A DNA stretch of 64,000 nucleotides from Alphaproteobacteria bacterium (GTDB lineage Bacteria > Pseudomonadota > Alphaproteobacteria > Thalassobaculales > Thalassobaculaceae): contig JANSYS010000001.1 in NCBI GenBank assembly GCA_024742275.1, positions 248,001 to 312,000 on the forward strand, in the 5' to 3' direction. The notes below the pieces were generated by a model. It did not search any database and was not told where the DNA came from. It worked only from the letters and a program-made list of their open reading frames with translations. Positions 41,187-50,630 of this stretch are shown here, in pieces; position 1 is the first letter of the stretch; every line of letters begins with the position of its first letter. Position numbers and translations under genes: made by a program.

Positions 41187-42263
41187 TCACACCAAGGACC
41201 AGTCTCCGTCGGCCGGAGCGGCGAAATGGGCCGAAACGATATCGTCGCCAACCTCGGCCAGGGTTGCCGGATCCCACTTCGGCGCATGGTCCTTATCGAT
41301 CAGAACCGCACGGATGCCTTCGTAGTAGTCGTGCCCCGCCATGCAGGCCTGGGACAGCCGGTACTCCAACAGCAGGACGTCGGCGAGACTGGAGGCTTCG
41401 CGGCCTCGGCGCATCAGTTCCAAGCTGATCTTCATGCTCGTCGGCGACTTGGAGAGTAGGTTGTCGCGGGTCTGGATCGCGAAATCCGACCCGTCCGCGG
41501 ACAGCGCATCGATGATGCCTTCCACCGTTCCCGCCCTAAAACAGGAATCGATCACCGCGCGGTGGGCGATCAGCGGGTCCGGCCCCGGGGCCTCGGCCAG
41601 ACGCTCCAGCACGTCGTTCACCGCCGCCCGCGGCTGGTCGCCGGCCGCGATGGCCGATCCGACCTGGGCCTCGAATCCCTCCAGGCGGCTTGACGGGACG
41701 TAGTGCGTGGCGATGCCCAGTACGCAGGCACCGGCTGCGTCAAGTCGAGCGCCGGTCAGCGCCAGATAGGTTCCAGTTTCGCCCGGCAGGCGCGGCAGGA
41801 ACCACCCGCCGCCCACGTCCGGAAACAATCCGATCGCCGTCTCCGGCATGGCGAACATCAGCCGCTCGGTGGCGATGCGATGCGAGCCGTGGATCGACAC
41901 ACCGACGCCGCCGCCCATTGTCACCCCATCGAGAAGCGCGACGAAGGGCTTCGAGAAGGCGTGGATCTGATGGTTCAGCCGGTACTCGTCGAAGAAGAAC
42001 GTCTTCGACAGGTCAGAAGGCTTGCCGTCATTCTCCTCAACGACGGATTTCCAAACCGCCCGCACATCTCCGCCGGCGCAGAATGCCTTCTCCCCCTCGC
42101 CCTTGATCACCACGGCGCCGATGCCGTCGTCGTGCTCCCAATCGTCCAACTTGACCGCCATCTCCCGGACCATGCCGTGGGTCAGGGCGTTCAAGGCCCT
42201 GGGCCGGGTCATCTCGATCGTCGCCAGGCCGCCATCGGTCGAAAACTTGATCTCTTCGCTCAC
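41187..42263 (-). CDS. 3-hydroxyisobutyryl-CoA hydrolase (enoyl-CoA hydratase/isomerase fold)
   Basis: A 358-residue crotonase-fold protein with the ECH_2 layout of HIBYL-CoA hydrolases. It shows RPRALNALTHGMVREM, the oxyanion-hole AFCAGGDVRAVW, LLDGVTMGGGVGVSIHGSHR, the catalytic-region MPETAIGLFPDVGGGWFLPR, and the C-terminal SLELMRRGREASSLADVLLLEYRLSQACM. It removes CoA from 3-hydroxyisobutyryl-CoA in valine catabolism. It follows the acyl-CoA dehydrogenase gene by 17 bases. Confidence 0.93.
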   Translation of the reverse strand: MSEEIKFSTDGGLATIEMTRPRALNALTHGMVREMAVKLDDWEHDDGIGAVVIKGEGEKAFCAGGDVRAVWKSVVEENDGKPSDLSKTFFFDEYRLNHQIHAFSKPFVALLDGVTMGGGVGVSIHGSHRIATERLMFAMPETAIGLFPDVGGGWFLPRLPGETGTYLALTGARLDAAGACVLGIATHYVPSSRLEGFEAQVGSAIAAGDQPRAAVNDVLERLAEAPGPDPLIAHRAVIDSCFRAGTVEGIIDALSADGSDFAIQTRDNLLSKSPTSMKISLELMRRGREASSLADVLLLEYRLSQACMAGHDYYEGIRAVLIDKDHAPKWDPATLAEVGDDIVSAHFAAPADGDWSLV

Positions 42264-42280
42264 ATCCGTCTCCGGGTAGG

Positions 42281-43423
42281 TCAGTTGGCCAATAGCTTGC
42301 GGGCGATGATCACACGCATGATCTCGTTCGTCCCTTCCAGGATCCGATGCACGCGCAGATCCCGGAGCAGGCGCTCGACCGGGTAATCCTTGAGGTAGCC
42401 GTAACCGCCATGCAGCTGCAACGCCTCATCGACGATGCGGTATCCGATGTCGGTGGCGAAGCGCTTGGCCATGGCGGCGTGCTGGGTCGCTTCCAACGCC
42501 TTGGTGTCCAGGCTGACCGCCGCCCTGTGGACCATCAGACGCGCCGCGTCCAGTTCGGTCGCCATGTCGGCGAGCCGGAATTGGGTGGCCTGGAAGTCGG
42601 CGATCGCCCGGCCGAACGCTCTCCGCTCCTTGACGTACCCGAGGGACGCATCGAGTGCCGCCCGCGCTCCGCCGATCGAGCAGGCGGCGATGTTGATCCG
42701 TCCGCCGTCCAAGCCGGCCATTGCGATCTTGAAACCCTGCCCTTCGCCGCCGACCAGGTTTTCCGCCGGGACCTTGCAGTCGTCGAAATTCACCATCGCG
42801 GTCGGCTGGCTATTCCAGCCGAGTTTCTTCTCGTTCTCGCCGAAGGACAGTCCAGGCGTGTCCTTCTCCACCAGAATGCAGGAGATGCCGCGCGCACCCT
42901 CCTCTCCCGTCCGGCACATGACGGCATAGACGTCGCTGGTGCCGCCGCCGGAGATGAACGCCTTGCCGCCGTTCAGTACGTAATGGGAGTTTCCGACCTT
43001 CTCGGCCCGCGTCTTCAGTGCGGCCGCATCGGATCCCGCGCCAGGCTCCGTCAGGCAATAGCTGGCGATCTGCTCCATGGTCACGAGCTTCGGCAGGAAC
43101 TGCTGACGGATCTCATCATTTCCGAACCGGTCGACCATCCAGGCGACCATGTTGTGGATCGATAAAAAGGCGGCCGTCGAGACACAGCCGGCCGACAGTT
43201 CCTCGAACACGATGGCCGCATCCAACCGGCCGAGGCCGGAGCCGCCGACATCATCGCGCACATAGATCGACGCGAGCCCCAGGTCGGCCAACTCCTTCAG
43301 GACGTCGACCGGAAAATGCCCCGTCTGGTCCCATTCGGCGGCATTCGGCGCTAACCGTTCGTCGGCGAAGGACCGTGCCATGTCCTGGATCGCGCGCTGC
43401 TCTTCACTCAGCTGAAAGTCCAT
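42281..43423 (-). CDS. acyl-CoA dehydrogenase, probably isobutyryl-CoA dehydrogenase
   Basis: A 380-residue flavoprotein. Family blocks are the N-terminal FQLSEEQRAIQDMARSFADE, YCLTEPGAGSDAAALKTRAE at the FAD/substrate site, a middle beta-domain, and the C-terminal LQLHGGYGYLKDYPVERLLRD with RILEGTNEIMRVIIARKL. The catalytic base is probably the Glu in EGTNEIM. Its place before the 3-hydroxyisobutyryl-CoA hydrolase and MmsB argues for isobutyryl-CoA as substrate. It is the first gene of this minus-strand unit, divergent from hemB. Confidence 0.92.
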   Translation of the reverse strand: MDFQLSEEQRAIQDMARSFADERLAPNAAEWDQTGHFPVDVLKELADLGLASIYVRDDVGGSGLGRLDAAIVFEELSAGCVSTAAFLSIHNMVAWMVDRFGNDEIRQQFLPKLVTMEQIASYCLTEPGAGSDAAALKTRAEKVGNSHYVLNGGKAFISGGGTSDVYAVMCRTGEEGARGISCILVEKDTPGLSFGENEKKLGWNSQPTAMVNFDDCKVPAENLVGGEGQGFKIAMAGLDGGRINIAACSIGGARAALDASLGYVKERRAFGRAIADFQATQFRLADMATELDAARLMVHRAAVSLDTKALEATQHAAMAKRFATDIGYRIVDEALQLHGGYGYLKDYPVERLLRDLRVHRILEGTNEIMRVIIARKLLAN

Positions 43424-43603
43424 CCCGTCCCTCCTGGGCTTGCCACCGACAAACCTTCCTCCGGTACCGACGATGGCGCGGGATAGTGTGAACCGCCCGC
43501 ATGCGAGTCAACGGTGCCCCAAGGTCAATCCGATTTTCGTGCCGTTGCATCGGAATGCCGCTCGCTTACACTTGGCCGCAACAACAAGACGAATGAGGAC
43601 GCC

Positions 43604-44629
43604 ATGCCCTTCAACGGCCGCCCGAAGACCCTGATCTCGCCGTCCAGCGGATATCCTACCACCCGGCTTAGGCGCCCGCGCCAAGCCGACTGGTCGCGCC
43701 GTCTGGTCGCCGAGAACACACTGTCCGTGAACGACCTGATCTGGCCGGTGTTCGTCCATGCCGGCGACGAGCCCCGGATCGCGGTCGACAGCATGCCGGG
43801 CGTGATGCGGTACTCCGTTTCCGAGTTGGCGGAGGTCGCCCGCGAGGCGGCCGATCTCGGTATCCCGGTCATCGGTGTGTTCCCCTATGTCGAGGCCGAC
43901 TTGAAGGACACCCAGGGGAGCTATGCGGTGACCGAGAACAACGTCGTCTGCCAAGCGGTCGAAGCGGTCAAAAACGCGGTTCCGACGATCGGCGTGATGT
44001 GCGACGCGGCGTTGGATCCCTTCACCAGCCACGGGCATGACGGCCTGCTGGAGGATGGTTCGATCCTGAACGACGAAACAGTCGAGGTCCTGGTCCGCCA
44101 GTCGGTTCTGCAGGCCAGCGCCGGCTGCGACATCATCTCGCCGTCGGACATGATGGACGGTCGGGTCGGCGCCATTCGCAAGGGCCTGGACGAAGCGGGT
44201 TTCGAAGGTGTCCAGATCATGTCCTACGCCGCCAAGTACGCCTCCGGCTTCTACGCTCCGTTCCGCGCCGCCGTCGGGTCCGCCTCGACCTTGGGGTCGG
44301 CGTCGAAGTCGACCTACCAGATGGATCCGGCCAATTCCGACGAGGCCCTGCGGGAAGTCGCCCTCGACATCGCCGAAGGGGCCGACATGGTCATGGTGAA
44401 GCCGGGCATGCCCTATCTCGACGTCGTCCGCCGGGTTAAGGACACGTTCGCGGTACCGACCTATGCCTATCAGGTGTCCGGCGAATACTCGATGATCATG
44501 GCCGCCACGGAACGCGGCTGGATCGACGGTGAAAGGGCGATGATGGAAAGTCTGCTTGGCTTCAAGCGCGCTGGAGCGGACGGCATCCTGACCTATTTCG
44601 CCGTCGAGGCCGCCAAGAGACTGACTTAA
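43604..44629 (+). CDS. hemB: delta-aminolevulinic acid dehydratase
   Basis: A 341-residue porphobilinogen synthase that joins two 5-aminolevulinate molecules for heme and related tetrapyrroles. The active-site lysines fall in IMSYAAKYASGFYAPFR and ADMVMVKPGMPYLDVV. The metal region reads MCDAALDPFTSHGHDGLLE. The zinc-binding cysteine triad of the DxCxC type is replaced by Ala and Asp, as in Mg-dependent alphaproteobacterial enzymes. The ATG at 43604 has GAGGAC upstream. Confidence 0.95.
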   Translation: MPFNGRPKTLISPSSGYPTTRLRRPRQADWSRRLVAENTLSVNDLIWPVFVHAGDEPRIAVDSMPGVMRYSVSELAEVAREAADLGIPVIGVFPYVEADLKDTQGSYAVTENNVVCQAVEAVKNAVPTIGVMCDAALDPFTSHGHDGLLEDGSILNDETVEVLVRQSVLQASAGCDIISPSDMMDGRVGAIRKGLDEAGFEGVQIMSYAAKYASGFYAPFRAAVGSASTLGSASKSTYQMDPANSDEALREVALDIAEGADMVMVKPGMPYLDVVRRVKDTFAVPTYAYQVSGEYSMIMAATERGWIDGERAMMESLLGFKRAGADGILTYFAVEAAKRLT

Positions 44630-44697
44630 GAGCTGTTCCGGTCCGCTCCCAAGCCGGTCCGAACCATCGGCAGCGGGCCGGGTCACGTCGCGTAGCC

Positions 44698-45681
44698 TCA
44701 AACCCCTTCGAGAAACCGGAGCGCTTCCGCATCGGACCAGACTCCGTCCGATCCGTGAAACCCCACATGGCCGCCATGGCGCGTCAGCGTCGCCCGCACG
44801 CTGCGACAGGAACTCCAATCCATGTCGATGTAGGCGCTGCGGGGGATCCAGGGGTCGTCCAGCGCATGGAGGATGCGCGTTGGTATCCGGATTTCCGGCA
44901 GAAACCGGCTCGCCGAGTTCCGTGCGTAGTAGTCCGCGGCGTCGCTAAAGCCGTTTCGGGGGGCGGTGAAGGCGTCATCGAAGGCGATCACCGACCGGGC
45001 CGACGCGATCCGCTCGCGCTCCTGCTGCGAGAGGCCGCCGGGCGCCGCTGACACCTCGGCGCGCATTCCGGCCAGCAGATGTCGGTGATACAGGGCGTTT
45101 CGGGGCGCCGTGAAGGTTCGGGCGGTTCCCATCAGATCGATCGGCGCGGAGATGGCGACCGCTCCGCGAACTCCTTTCTCCACCCCGAATTCCGCCACGG
45201 CTTTCAGGAGCATGTTCGCCCCAAGCGACCAGCCGACCAGCGCGATACCATCGGGCGCGGCGCCTGAGGGGGCCCGCAACCGGTCGATCACCACGGCCAG
45301 GTCACCGCTGCGCCCGGAATGGTATTGCTCGCGGCAGAGCGCTCGGCTTGCGCCGGCGCCTCGCAGATTCAGGCGCAGGGTGGGATAGCCGGCCTCAAGA
45401 AAGGTCCGGGCCGCGCGCCGCATATAGACACTCTCGGAGCAGCCGGTCAGACCGTGGACCAACACCACGAGCGGCCGCGACGCCCCCCCTTTCACCGGCC
45501 GGTCAAGATCGCCGATCAGGGTATCGCCGGTCCCGTCCGGCATCTCGAAGGCCAGCGTCTCGCGCGCCCCCGGCGAGATCCGCTCTGCCGGGCGCACAAG
45601 ATAGTCACGAACCGTCTGCAGATCGCCGCCGATCCAGGGGAAGCGTTGGCGGAACGGCTGGACGCCGATCTCAGCCGGCAT
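44698..45681 (-). CDS. YheT-like alpha/beta hydrolase
   Basis: A 327-residue hydrolase of the YheT/ABHD1-3 group. It contains the oxyanion-region VVLVHGLTGCSESVYMRRAA, the LRLNLRGAGASRALC strand, the nucleophile elbow LVGWSLGANMLL (Ser within GWSLG), a late DDPWIP acid motif and TRHGGHVGFHG with the catalytic His. Substrate is likely a hydrophobic ester and remains unknown. The start overlaps the end of the upstream hydrolase by 11 bases. It is third in a run after the PLP decarboxylase. Confidence 0.9.
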   Translation of the reverse strand: MPAEIGVQPFRQRFPWIGGDLQTVRDYLVRPAERISPGARETLAFEMPDGTGDTLIGDLDRPVKGGASRPLVVLVHGLTGCSESVYMRRAARTFLEAGYPTLRLNLRGAGASRALCREQYHSGRSGDLAVVIDRLRAPSGAAPDGIALVGWSLGANMLLKAVAEFGVEKGVRGAVAISAPIDLMGTARTFTAPRNALYHRHLLAGMRAEVSAAPGGLSQQERERIASARSVIAFDDAFTAPRNGFSDAADYYARNSASRFLPEIRIPTRILHALDDPWIPRSAYIDMDWSSCRSVRATLTRHGGHVGFHGSDGVWSDAEALRFLEGV

Positions 45682-46558
45682 GGGTGGCGGAGTCTTCCTC
45701 GTCGTCTTCGTCGAACGATCGCAGCCAGTCGTGGATCACCTTGATCTGCTCCTCGGTCATGAGCGCGGGCGCATGTCCGACACCGGGAAACTCGACCAAC
45801 TCTGCTTTCGGGCCGGAGCGCGTCATACGCTCGGCGGTGTCGCGCGTCAGGACGTCGGACGTCTCGCCCCGCAACACGAGGGTCGGACAGCGGACATCAT
45901 CCCAGACATCCCACAGTTTCACATCGGGCATCTCCTCGGTGAACGCGTCACCGATCGCCGGGTCGTAGTGGAGCGCATAGGTGCCGTTCTCCTGGCGGAT
46001 GGCAGAGTGCAGGGTCAGATCGGACCACCCGAGGTCGTCGGGAATCCCGAAATCGGCGTACACCTCCTTGAAGTACTCGGCCGCCTCCTGAAGATTCTTG
46101 AACCGGGGATCCTCGCCGACTCGGGCGCCGATCCGGGTGAGCGCGGCGCCCGGAATCACGGGCCCGACATCGTTCAGCACCAGTCGGCGGATCGGCGACT
46201 CCTCACGGGCCGCGAGCATCATGCCGATCAGCCCGCCCATGGAGGTGCCGATGAAATCGCATTCCTCGATGCCGCGATAGGCGAAGAACGCGTCCATATG
46301 CTTCAGATAGGTCTGGTAGGTGTATTCGGATTTGTCCGCGAGCCAGCCCGACCGGCCGCGGCCCGCAATGTCGACCTCGATGACCCGGTAGTCCTTGGCC
46401 ATGGCGACAGCCAGCCGGTCGAAGTCCCGACCGTTGCGGGTCAGCCCGTGAACGCAGACCACCACCCGCTCGCGCGATCTCTCGCCGAAGTCCTGGAACG
46501 CGAGCCAGACGGTACCGTTGTGATCGGTGAAGGGGAAACTTCCTGCGCTAGGACGCAT
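45671..46558 (-). CDS. alpha/beta hydrolase
   Basis: A 295-residue alpha/beta hydrolase with VVCVHGLTRNGRDFDRLAVA, IEVDIAGRGRSGWLAD, the nucleophile elbow FIGTSMGGLIGMML (Ser), a LRGETSDVL acid-loop strand and the catalytic His in FPGVGHAPALM. No signal peptide or lid insertion marks a particular substrate. It is transcribed between the decarboxylase gene (30 bases upstream) and the YheT-like gene. Confidence 0.9.
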   Translation of the reverse strand: MRPSAGSFPFTDHNGTVWLAFQDFGERSRERVVVCVHGLTRNGRDFDRLAVAMAKDYRVIEVDIAGRGRSGWLADKSEYTYQTYLKHMDAFFAYRGIEECDFIGTSMGGLIGMMLAAREESPIRRLVLNDVGPVIPGAALTRIGARVGEDPRFKNLQEAAEYFKEVYADFGIPDDLGWSDLTLHSAIRQENGTYALHYDPAIGDAFTEEMPDVKLWDVWDDVRCPTLVLRGETSDVLTRDTAERMTRSGPKAELVEFPGVGHAPALMTEEQIKVIHDWLRSFDEDDEEDSATHAG

Positions 46559-46587
46559 GGTCGGGAACTCGGTGTACTTTCAATTCG

Positions 46588-47766
46588 CTAAGCAGTGTCG
46601 GGGGGTTCGTCGCCAAGTTCAACCTGCGCGTCCGCGAAGAACCCGTTAAATCGTGTTGCAAGCGCCGCTCCATAGGCTCCGATCTGGCCAACCTCGATCC
46701 AGTCGCCCTCGCGCACGTCCGCCGGCAGTCGAAACGGCGTCGGCAACACGTCGTTACCGTCGCATGTCGGTCCGAAGACCGTGAAGTCCTGCGCCGGAGC
46801 AGGGCCGCCCTCTCCGCCGTCGGGGCGGATGAGCCGCGCCGGAAGACGCACCCGTGACCAGTAGGGTTCCGAGAGATTGCCGTAGACGCCGTCATTGAGA
46901 TAGAGACGATCGCCCTTCCGCAGATGGACCTGACACAGCATCGAACAGCCATCGGCGACCAGCGCGCGCCCTGGCTCACACAGCAACGCCACATCTTCGT
47001 CGATGCCTGCCTCTCGGCGGCCCTCCACGATCTCGGTCACGAACTCTTCAAGCGGCGGGACCGGCTGGCCCGCATATGCGACGGGAAAGCCGCCACCGAC
47101 GTCGATCTCCCGAACATCCGCCCGGGTCCCGCGCCAGACATCGGCGATCACGGCAAAGGCAGTGCGGAAGGCCCGAGGATTGAGGCACTGCGAACCGATA
47201 TGGAATGCAATGCCCGCTTCCAGTCCTTCCGCAGCCACCCGGTCCAGAATCTCGATCGCCTCGGCCTGGGTCGCCCCGAACTTGATCGACAGCTCGAACG
47301 CCGCCCCACCGCCGGGCGTAGCGACCCGCACGAAGATCTTCAGGTCGCGCCGCCTCGTGACATCGAGCACCTTTTCCAATTCGGCCATCGAATCCACACA
47401 GTAGGTGGATACGTCATAGACCCGGTCGGCAGCCAGAATGGCGGCGCGACTCTTCACCGGATGCATGAACAGGGCATCCGCGTCCGGCAACCGCTCACGG
47501 ACGGCGGCGATCTCGGTGAGCGACGCGGTGTCGAACGCCGTCACGCCCGCATCGTAGAGCCAACCGAGCATGCGCGGCTCGATATTGCACTTCACCGCAT
47601 AGACGACACGACCCGGAAAGCTATCCACGAAGTGGCGCGCAACGGCCCAGACCTTGTGCGGGCGAAAGCAGTAGACCGGATAACTTGGACGAAGAGCGGC
47701 GGCCAGCGCCGTGGCGTCGGCGAACCTGCGGCGGCTTCGGTTCTCGGTACCGGGCGTGTCGGTCAT
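46588..47766 (-). CDS. type III PLP-dependent decarboxylase (ornithine/lysine decarboxylase-like)
   Basis: A 392-residue enzyme of the eukaryotic ornithine decarboxylase fold. The PLP lysine sits in RVVYAVKCNIEPRML (about residue 57). Other signatures are AFHIGSQCLNP, DVGGGFPVAYAG, LLCEPGRALVADG and the dimer-interface GPTCDGNDVL with Cys, then GAYGAALATRFNGF. It probably makes putrescine or cadaverine; which is uncertain. The ATG at 47766 has AGGAG twelve bases before it. Two alpha/beta hydrolases follow on the same strand. Confidence 0.92.
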   Translation of the reverse strand: MTDTPGTENRSRRRFADATALAAALRPSYPVYCFRPHKVWAVARHFVDSFPGRVVYAVKCNIEPRMLGWLYDAGVTAFDTASLTEIAAVRERLPDADALFMHPVKSRAAILAADRVYDVSTYCVDSMAELEKVLDVTRRRDLKIFVRVATPGGGAAFELSIKFGATQAEAIEILDRVAAEGLEAGIAFHIGSQCLNPRAFRTAFAVIADVWRGTRADVREIDVGGGFPVAYAGQPVPPLEEFVTEIVEGRREAGIDEDVALLCEPGRALVADGCSMLCQVHLRKGDRLYLNDGVYGNLSEPYWSRVRLPARLIRPDGGEGGPAPAQDFTVFGPTCDGNDVLPTPFRLPADVREGDWIEVGQIGAYGAALATRFNGFFADAQVELGDEPPDTA

Positions 47767-48128
47767 CAGAGATGCTCCTGTTCGCGCGGCCCAGGGTTGC
47801 CGCGCCGAACGCCTGCATACAGGTGTTCCTGCGTTCGCGGCCTCGGACCATCGCTCAAGGTGGCGAGTCGAGCAAGCCTTCCGACGGCTGCCGCCGAGGA
47901 CACCTCCCCCTGTCGGTCGACGCCTCACGCAACGGCCCGCGCGTGCATTCGGGTTCCGCAGAAGACGTACTCAGTTCGGTTCCGAAGGTCGACATCCCCG
48001 TCCGGCACACTACCTTGCGCGGTTGAACCCTTCGGTGCGCCAGACAGCGCCCGATCTCGACAGTCCGGTTCGGACGCATGTCGCGTCTCGGATCCGCCCG
48101 AAACCTCGCGCACCAGAGGCAACGCACC
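47767..48128. other. intergenic region between divergent genes
   Basis: About 360 bases lie between the decarboxylase and CopD-like starts. Several open frames cross it but none has credible start, composition or family similarity. I see no terminator, CtrA box or SOS box here; promoters for both flanking genes presumably lie within it. Confidence 0.4.
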
Positions 48129-48593
48129 ATGACCATGACGGTTCTCCTGGCCCTGCACATCGTCGCGGCGACCATCTGGGTCGGCGGCATGTTCTTCGCC
48201 TATGTCGTCCTCCGGCCGGCCATCGGTGGCATCGAGCCGCCACAGGAGCGACCGCGGCTCTGGCGGCGGGTCTTCGAGCGCTTCTTTCTCTATGTCTCGC
48301 TCTCCGTACTGGCGCTGATCGCGAGCGGGTACGGCATGATCTTCCTCGGTTTCGGCGGTTTCGCCGGCGCGGGCGGCTACATCCACATCATGCACGCGAC
48401 TGGTTTGATCATGTTCCTCGCCTACGGCCACCTCCGGTTCGCCGCCTGGCCAAAATTCCGCAACGCGGTTGATTCCGAAGACTTTGAACAGGCGGGTCGA
48501 CGCCTTGGTCTGATACGCAAGATCGTTGCCGTGAATCTCGGGCTCGGCTGGATCACCGTGATCGTCGGCGCTACCGGCCGGTACTGGCCTTAA
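48129..48593 (+). CDS. CopD-like small membrane protein
   Basis: A 154-residue protein with four membrane helices. The first contains LLALHIVAATIWVGGMFFAY, with the His and Trp-x-Gly-Gly pattern of the CopD family, and the third contains HIMHATGLIMFLAYGHLRF, which could place histidines for heme or copper. A last helix ends the protein at GATGRYWP. Function in copper handling is a family inference only. The ATG at 48129 is at the start of helix 1. Confidence 0.8.
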   Translation: MTMTVLLALHIVAATIWVGGMFFAYVVLRPAIGGIEPPQERPRLWRRVFERFFLYVSLSVLALIASGYGMIFLGFGGFAGAGGYIHIMHATGLIMFLAYGHLRFAAWPKFRNAVDSEDFEQAGRRLGLIRKIVAVNLGLGWITVIVGATGRYWP

Positions 48594-48662
48594 CCATCGG
48601 CACGACGACAAACCGATCTAAAAAACAGAAGAAAAAGGCCAGATACATTCTATATACCTGCC

Positions 48663-49562
48663 ATGGACCGGCTGAACTACCATCATCTGCGCTACTTCCG
48701 GGAAGTCGCGACGGTTGGGCACCTGACCCAGGCGGCGGCTCGCCTGAACCTGTCGCAATCCGCCCTTTCCACACAGATCCGACAGTTGGAAGAGCGTCTC
48801 GGCCACCCGCTGTTCGATCGGGTCGGCCGGCGGCTGGTCCTGACGGAGGCGGGGGGCATCGCGCTCGATCACGCCGACCGAATCTTCGATGCCGGGGAGG
48901 AACTGGTCGCCGCCCTCGGACAGCGCGAGGGGACCGTCCGGCCGCTCCGGCTCGGCGCGCAGTCTACGCTCTCGCGCAATTTCCAGCTTCGTTTCCTGCG
49001 TCCGGTTCTGTCCACGGGAGAGGTCGAACTGATCCTGTCCTCAGGCAACAACGCCGTGTTGCTGGAAGCCTTGCAATCCCTGGCCCTCGACATCGTTCTG
49101 ACCACGGAAACGCCGTCTCGCGACACATTCTCGAACCTGATCGCCCACCGGATCGCCGGCCAGCCGGTCGGCTTGTACGGCGTCGCGGACCGGCTGCGTC
49201 ACGCCTCACTCAGGGATCTGTTGTCCCAGGAGCCCGTTATCCTGCCGACGGAGAGTTCGATCCGAACGGGTTTCGACAGTCTTATCGCGAAACTTGGGAT
49301 CGAGCCTCGGATCGCGGCGGAAGTCGACGACATGGCCATGGTCCGGCTCCTCGCCCGCGACGGCGTTGGCGTGGCCGCGGCGCCGGCTGTCGTGCTCACG
49401 GACGAGCTTGAACAGGGTATCCTGCATGAGGCGCCCTTCCCGCTCGACATCATCGAGAGTTTCTATGCGATCGTCGCCAATCGCAGCTTTCCCCATCCCT
49501 GCCTCGACGCTCTGCTCGGCTTCTCCGACGAAGCGGAAAAGAAAACTGAACCGGCGGCGTAG
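48663..49562 (+). CDS. LysR family transcriptional regulator
   Basis: A 299-residue LysR-type regulator. The N-terminal helix-turn-helix (residues 1-65) has LNYHHLRYFREVATVGHLTQ, AARLNLSQSALSTQIRQLEE and LFDRVGRRLVLTEAG. A periplasmic-binding-like effector domain follows from about 90 (LRLGAQSTLSRNF). The LNYHHLRYF start resembles NhaR-like members. It sits upstream of and codirectional with the molybdenum-hydroxylase maturation genes, a possible target. Confidence 0.93.
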   Translation: MDRLNYHHLRYFREVATVGHLTQAAARLNLSQSALSTQIRQLEERLGHPLFDRVGRRLVLTEAGGIALDHADRIFDAGEELVAALGQREGTVRPLRLGAQSTLSRNFQLRFLRPVLSTGEVELILSSGNNAVLLEALQSLALDIVLTTETPSRDTFSNLIAHRIAGQPVGLYGVADRLRHASLRDLLSQEPVILPTESSIRTGFDSLIAKLGIEPRIAAEVDDMAMVRLLARDGVGVAAAPAVVLTDELEQGILHEAPFPLDIIESFYAIVANRSFPHPCLDALLGFSDEAEKKTEPAA

Positions 49563-49675
49563 AACAGGCCCGGAAGAACCTGCCCCCCTGGCAGACCATG
49601 GGCTCAAGTGCTATGTCCGTGATGCCTGTGGCGATCGATCGCCCTCCTCTTGCACGATCTCCTTGCCAACCCTCG

Positions 49676-50614
49676 ATGGACTCTCAGATGGCCCTTGAGC
49701 AGCCGAATTCCGTTGATGCCACCCTCGAGCTTCTCGGCGCCGGTCGATACGTGGCCGATCGTTCGCTGGCCACGGCCCTGCACCTGGCGCTCAGTCTCGG
49801 GCGTCCGCTGTTCCTGGAAGGCGAAGCCGGAGTCGGCAAGACCGAGATCGCGAAGGTACTGAGCGAAACCCTCGGCCGCCGACTGATCCGTCTCCAGTGC
49901 TATGAGGGCCTGGACGTTTCATCAGCGGTGTACGAATGGAACTATGCACGTCAAATGGTCGAAATCCGGTTGGCCGAGGCGACGGGCGGCACCGATCGCG
50001 ACGCTCTCGCCAAGGACATCTTCGACGAGCGGTTTCTGATCAAACGGCCCATCCTGCAGGCGCTGGAGGAAGATGAGGCGGGCGCTCCGGTGTTGCTCAT
50101 CGACGAACTCGACCGGACCGACGAGCCGTTCGAAGCGTTTCTGCTAGAAGTGCTTTCCGACTTCCAGGTCACGATCCCGGAACTCGGTCCGCAGATCGCC
50201 AAAACTCCGCCGATCGTGATCATCACGTCCAACCGGACCCGGGAAATCCACGACGCGCTCAAGCGCCGTTGCTTCTACTACTGGGTCGACTATCCCTCGG
50301 CGGCGCGCGAACTGGAAATCCTCAAGGTCAAGGCGCCGGGCGCGCCGGAGGATCTGTCGCGTCAGGTCGTCGCCTTCGTCCACGAGTTGCGCAAGCTCGA
50401 CCTGTTCAAGGTGCCCGGCGTTGCGGAAACCATCGACTGGGTGCATGCGCTTGTGCAGCTCGACCACCTGGCGCTCAGCCCGGAGGCGATCGAGAATTCA
50501 CTCGGCGTGCTACTGAAGTACCAGGACGATATCGCCAAGATCCAGGGCCACGAGGCGACGCGGATCCTGAACCAGATCAAGGCCGAACTGGCAGGCGCGG
50601 CGGCGGTCGTCTGA
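49676..50614 (+). CDS. MoxR/CoxD family AAA+ ATPase
   Basis: A 312-residue MoxR-type AAA+ protein closest in layout to CoxD of carbon monoxide dehydrogenase clusters. It has Walker A FLEGEAGVGKTEIAKVL, the QCYEGLDVSSAVYEWNY segment typical of CoxD, Walker B PVLLIDELDRTDEPFEAFLL, sensor 1 IVIITSNRTREIHDAL and the RRCFYYWVDYP arginine region. CoxD works with CoxE to help build the metal centre of molybdenum hydroxylases. The start at 49676 is uncertain; 49688 is also possible. It is 16 bases from the VWA gene. Confidence 0.92.
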   Translation: MDSQMALEQPNSVDATLELLGAGRYVADRSLATALHLALSLGRPLFLEGEAGVGKTEIAKVLSETLGRRLIRLQCYEGLDVSSAVYEWNYARQMVEIRLAEATGGTDRDALAKDIFDERFLIKRPILQALEEDEAGAPVLLIDELDRTDEPFEAFLLEVLSDFQVTIPELGPQIAKTPPIVIITSNRTREIHDALKRRCFYYWVDYPSAARELEILKVKAPGAPEDLSRQVVAFVHELRKLDLFKVPGVAETIDWVHALVQLDHLALSPEAIENSLGVLLKYQDDIAKIQGHEATRILNQIKAELAGAAAVV

Positions 50615-50630
50615 GCCGGCGGAGCGGAGC

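Noticed and set aside
44638..44661. Direct repeat CCGGTCCG (two copies, 16 bases apart) after hemB as a terminator or operator.
   Set aside because: The copies are direct, not inverted, and no U-run or known operator is present; probably chance in GC-rich DNA.
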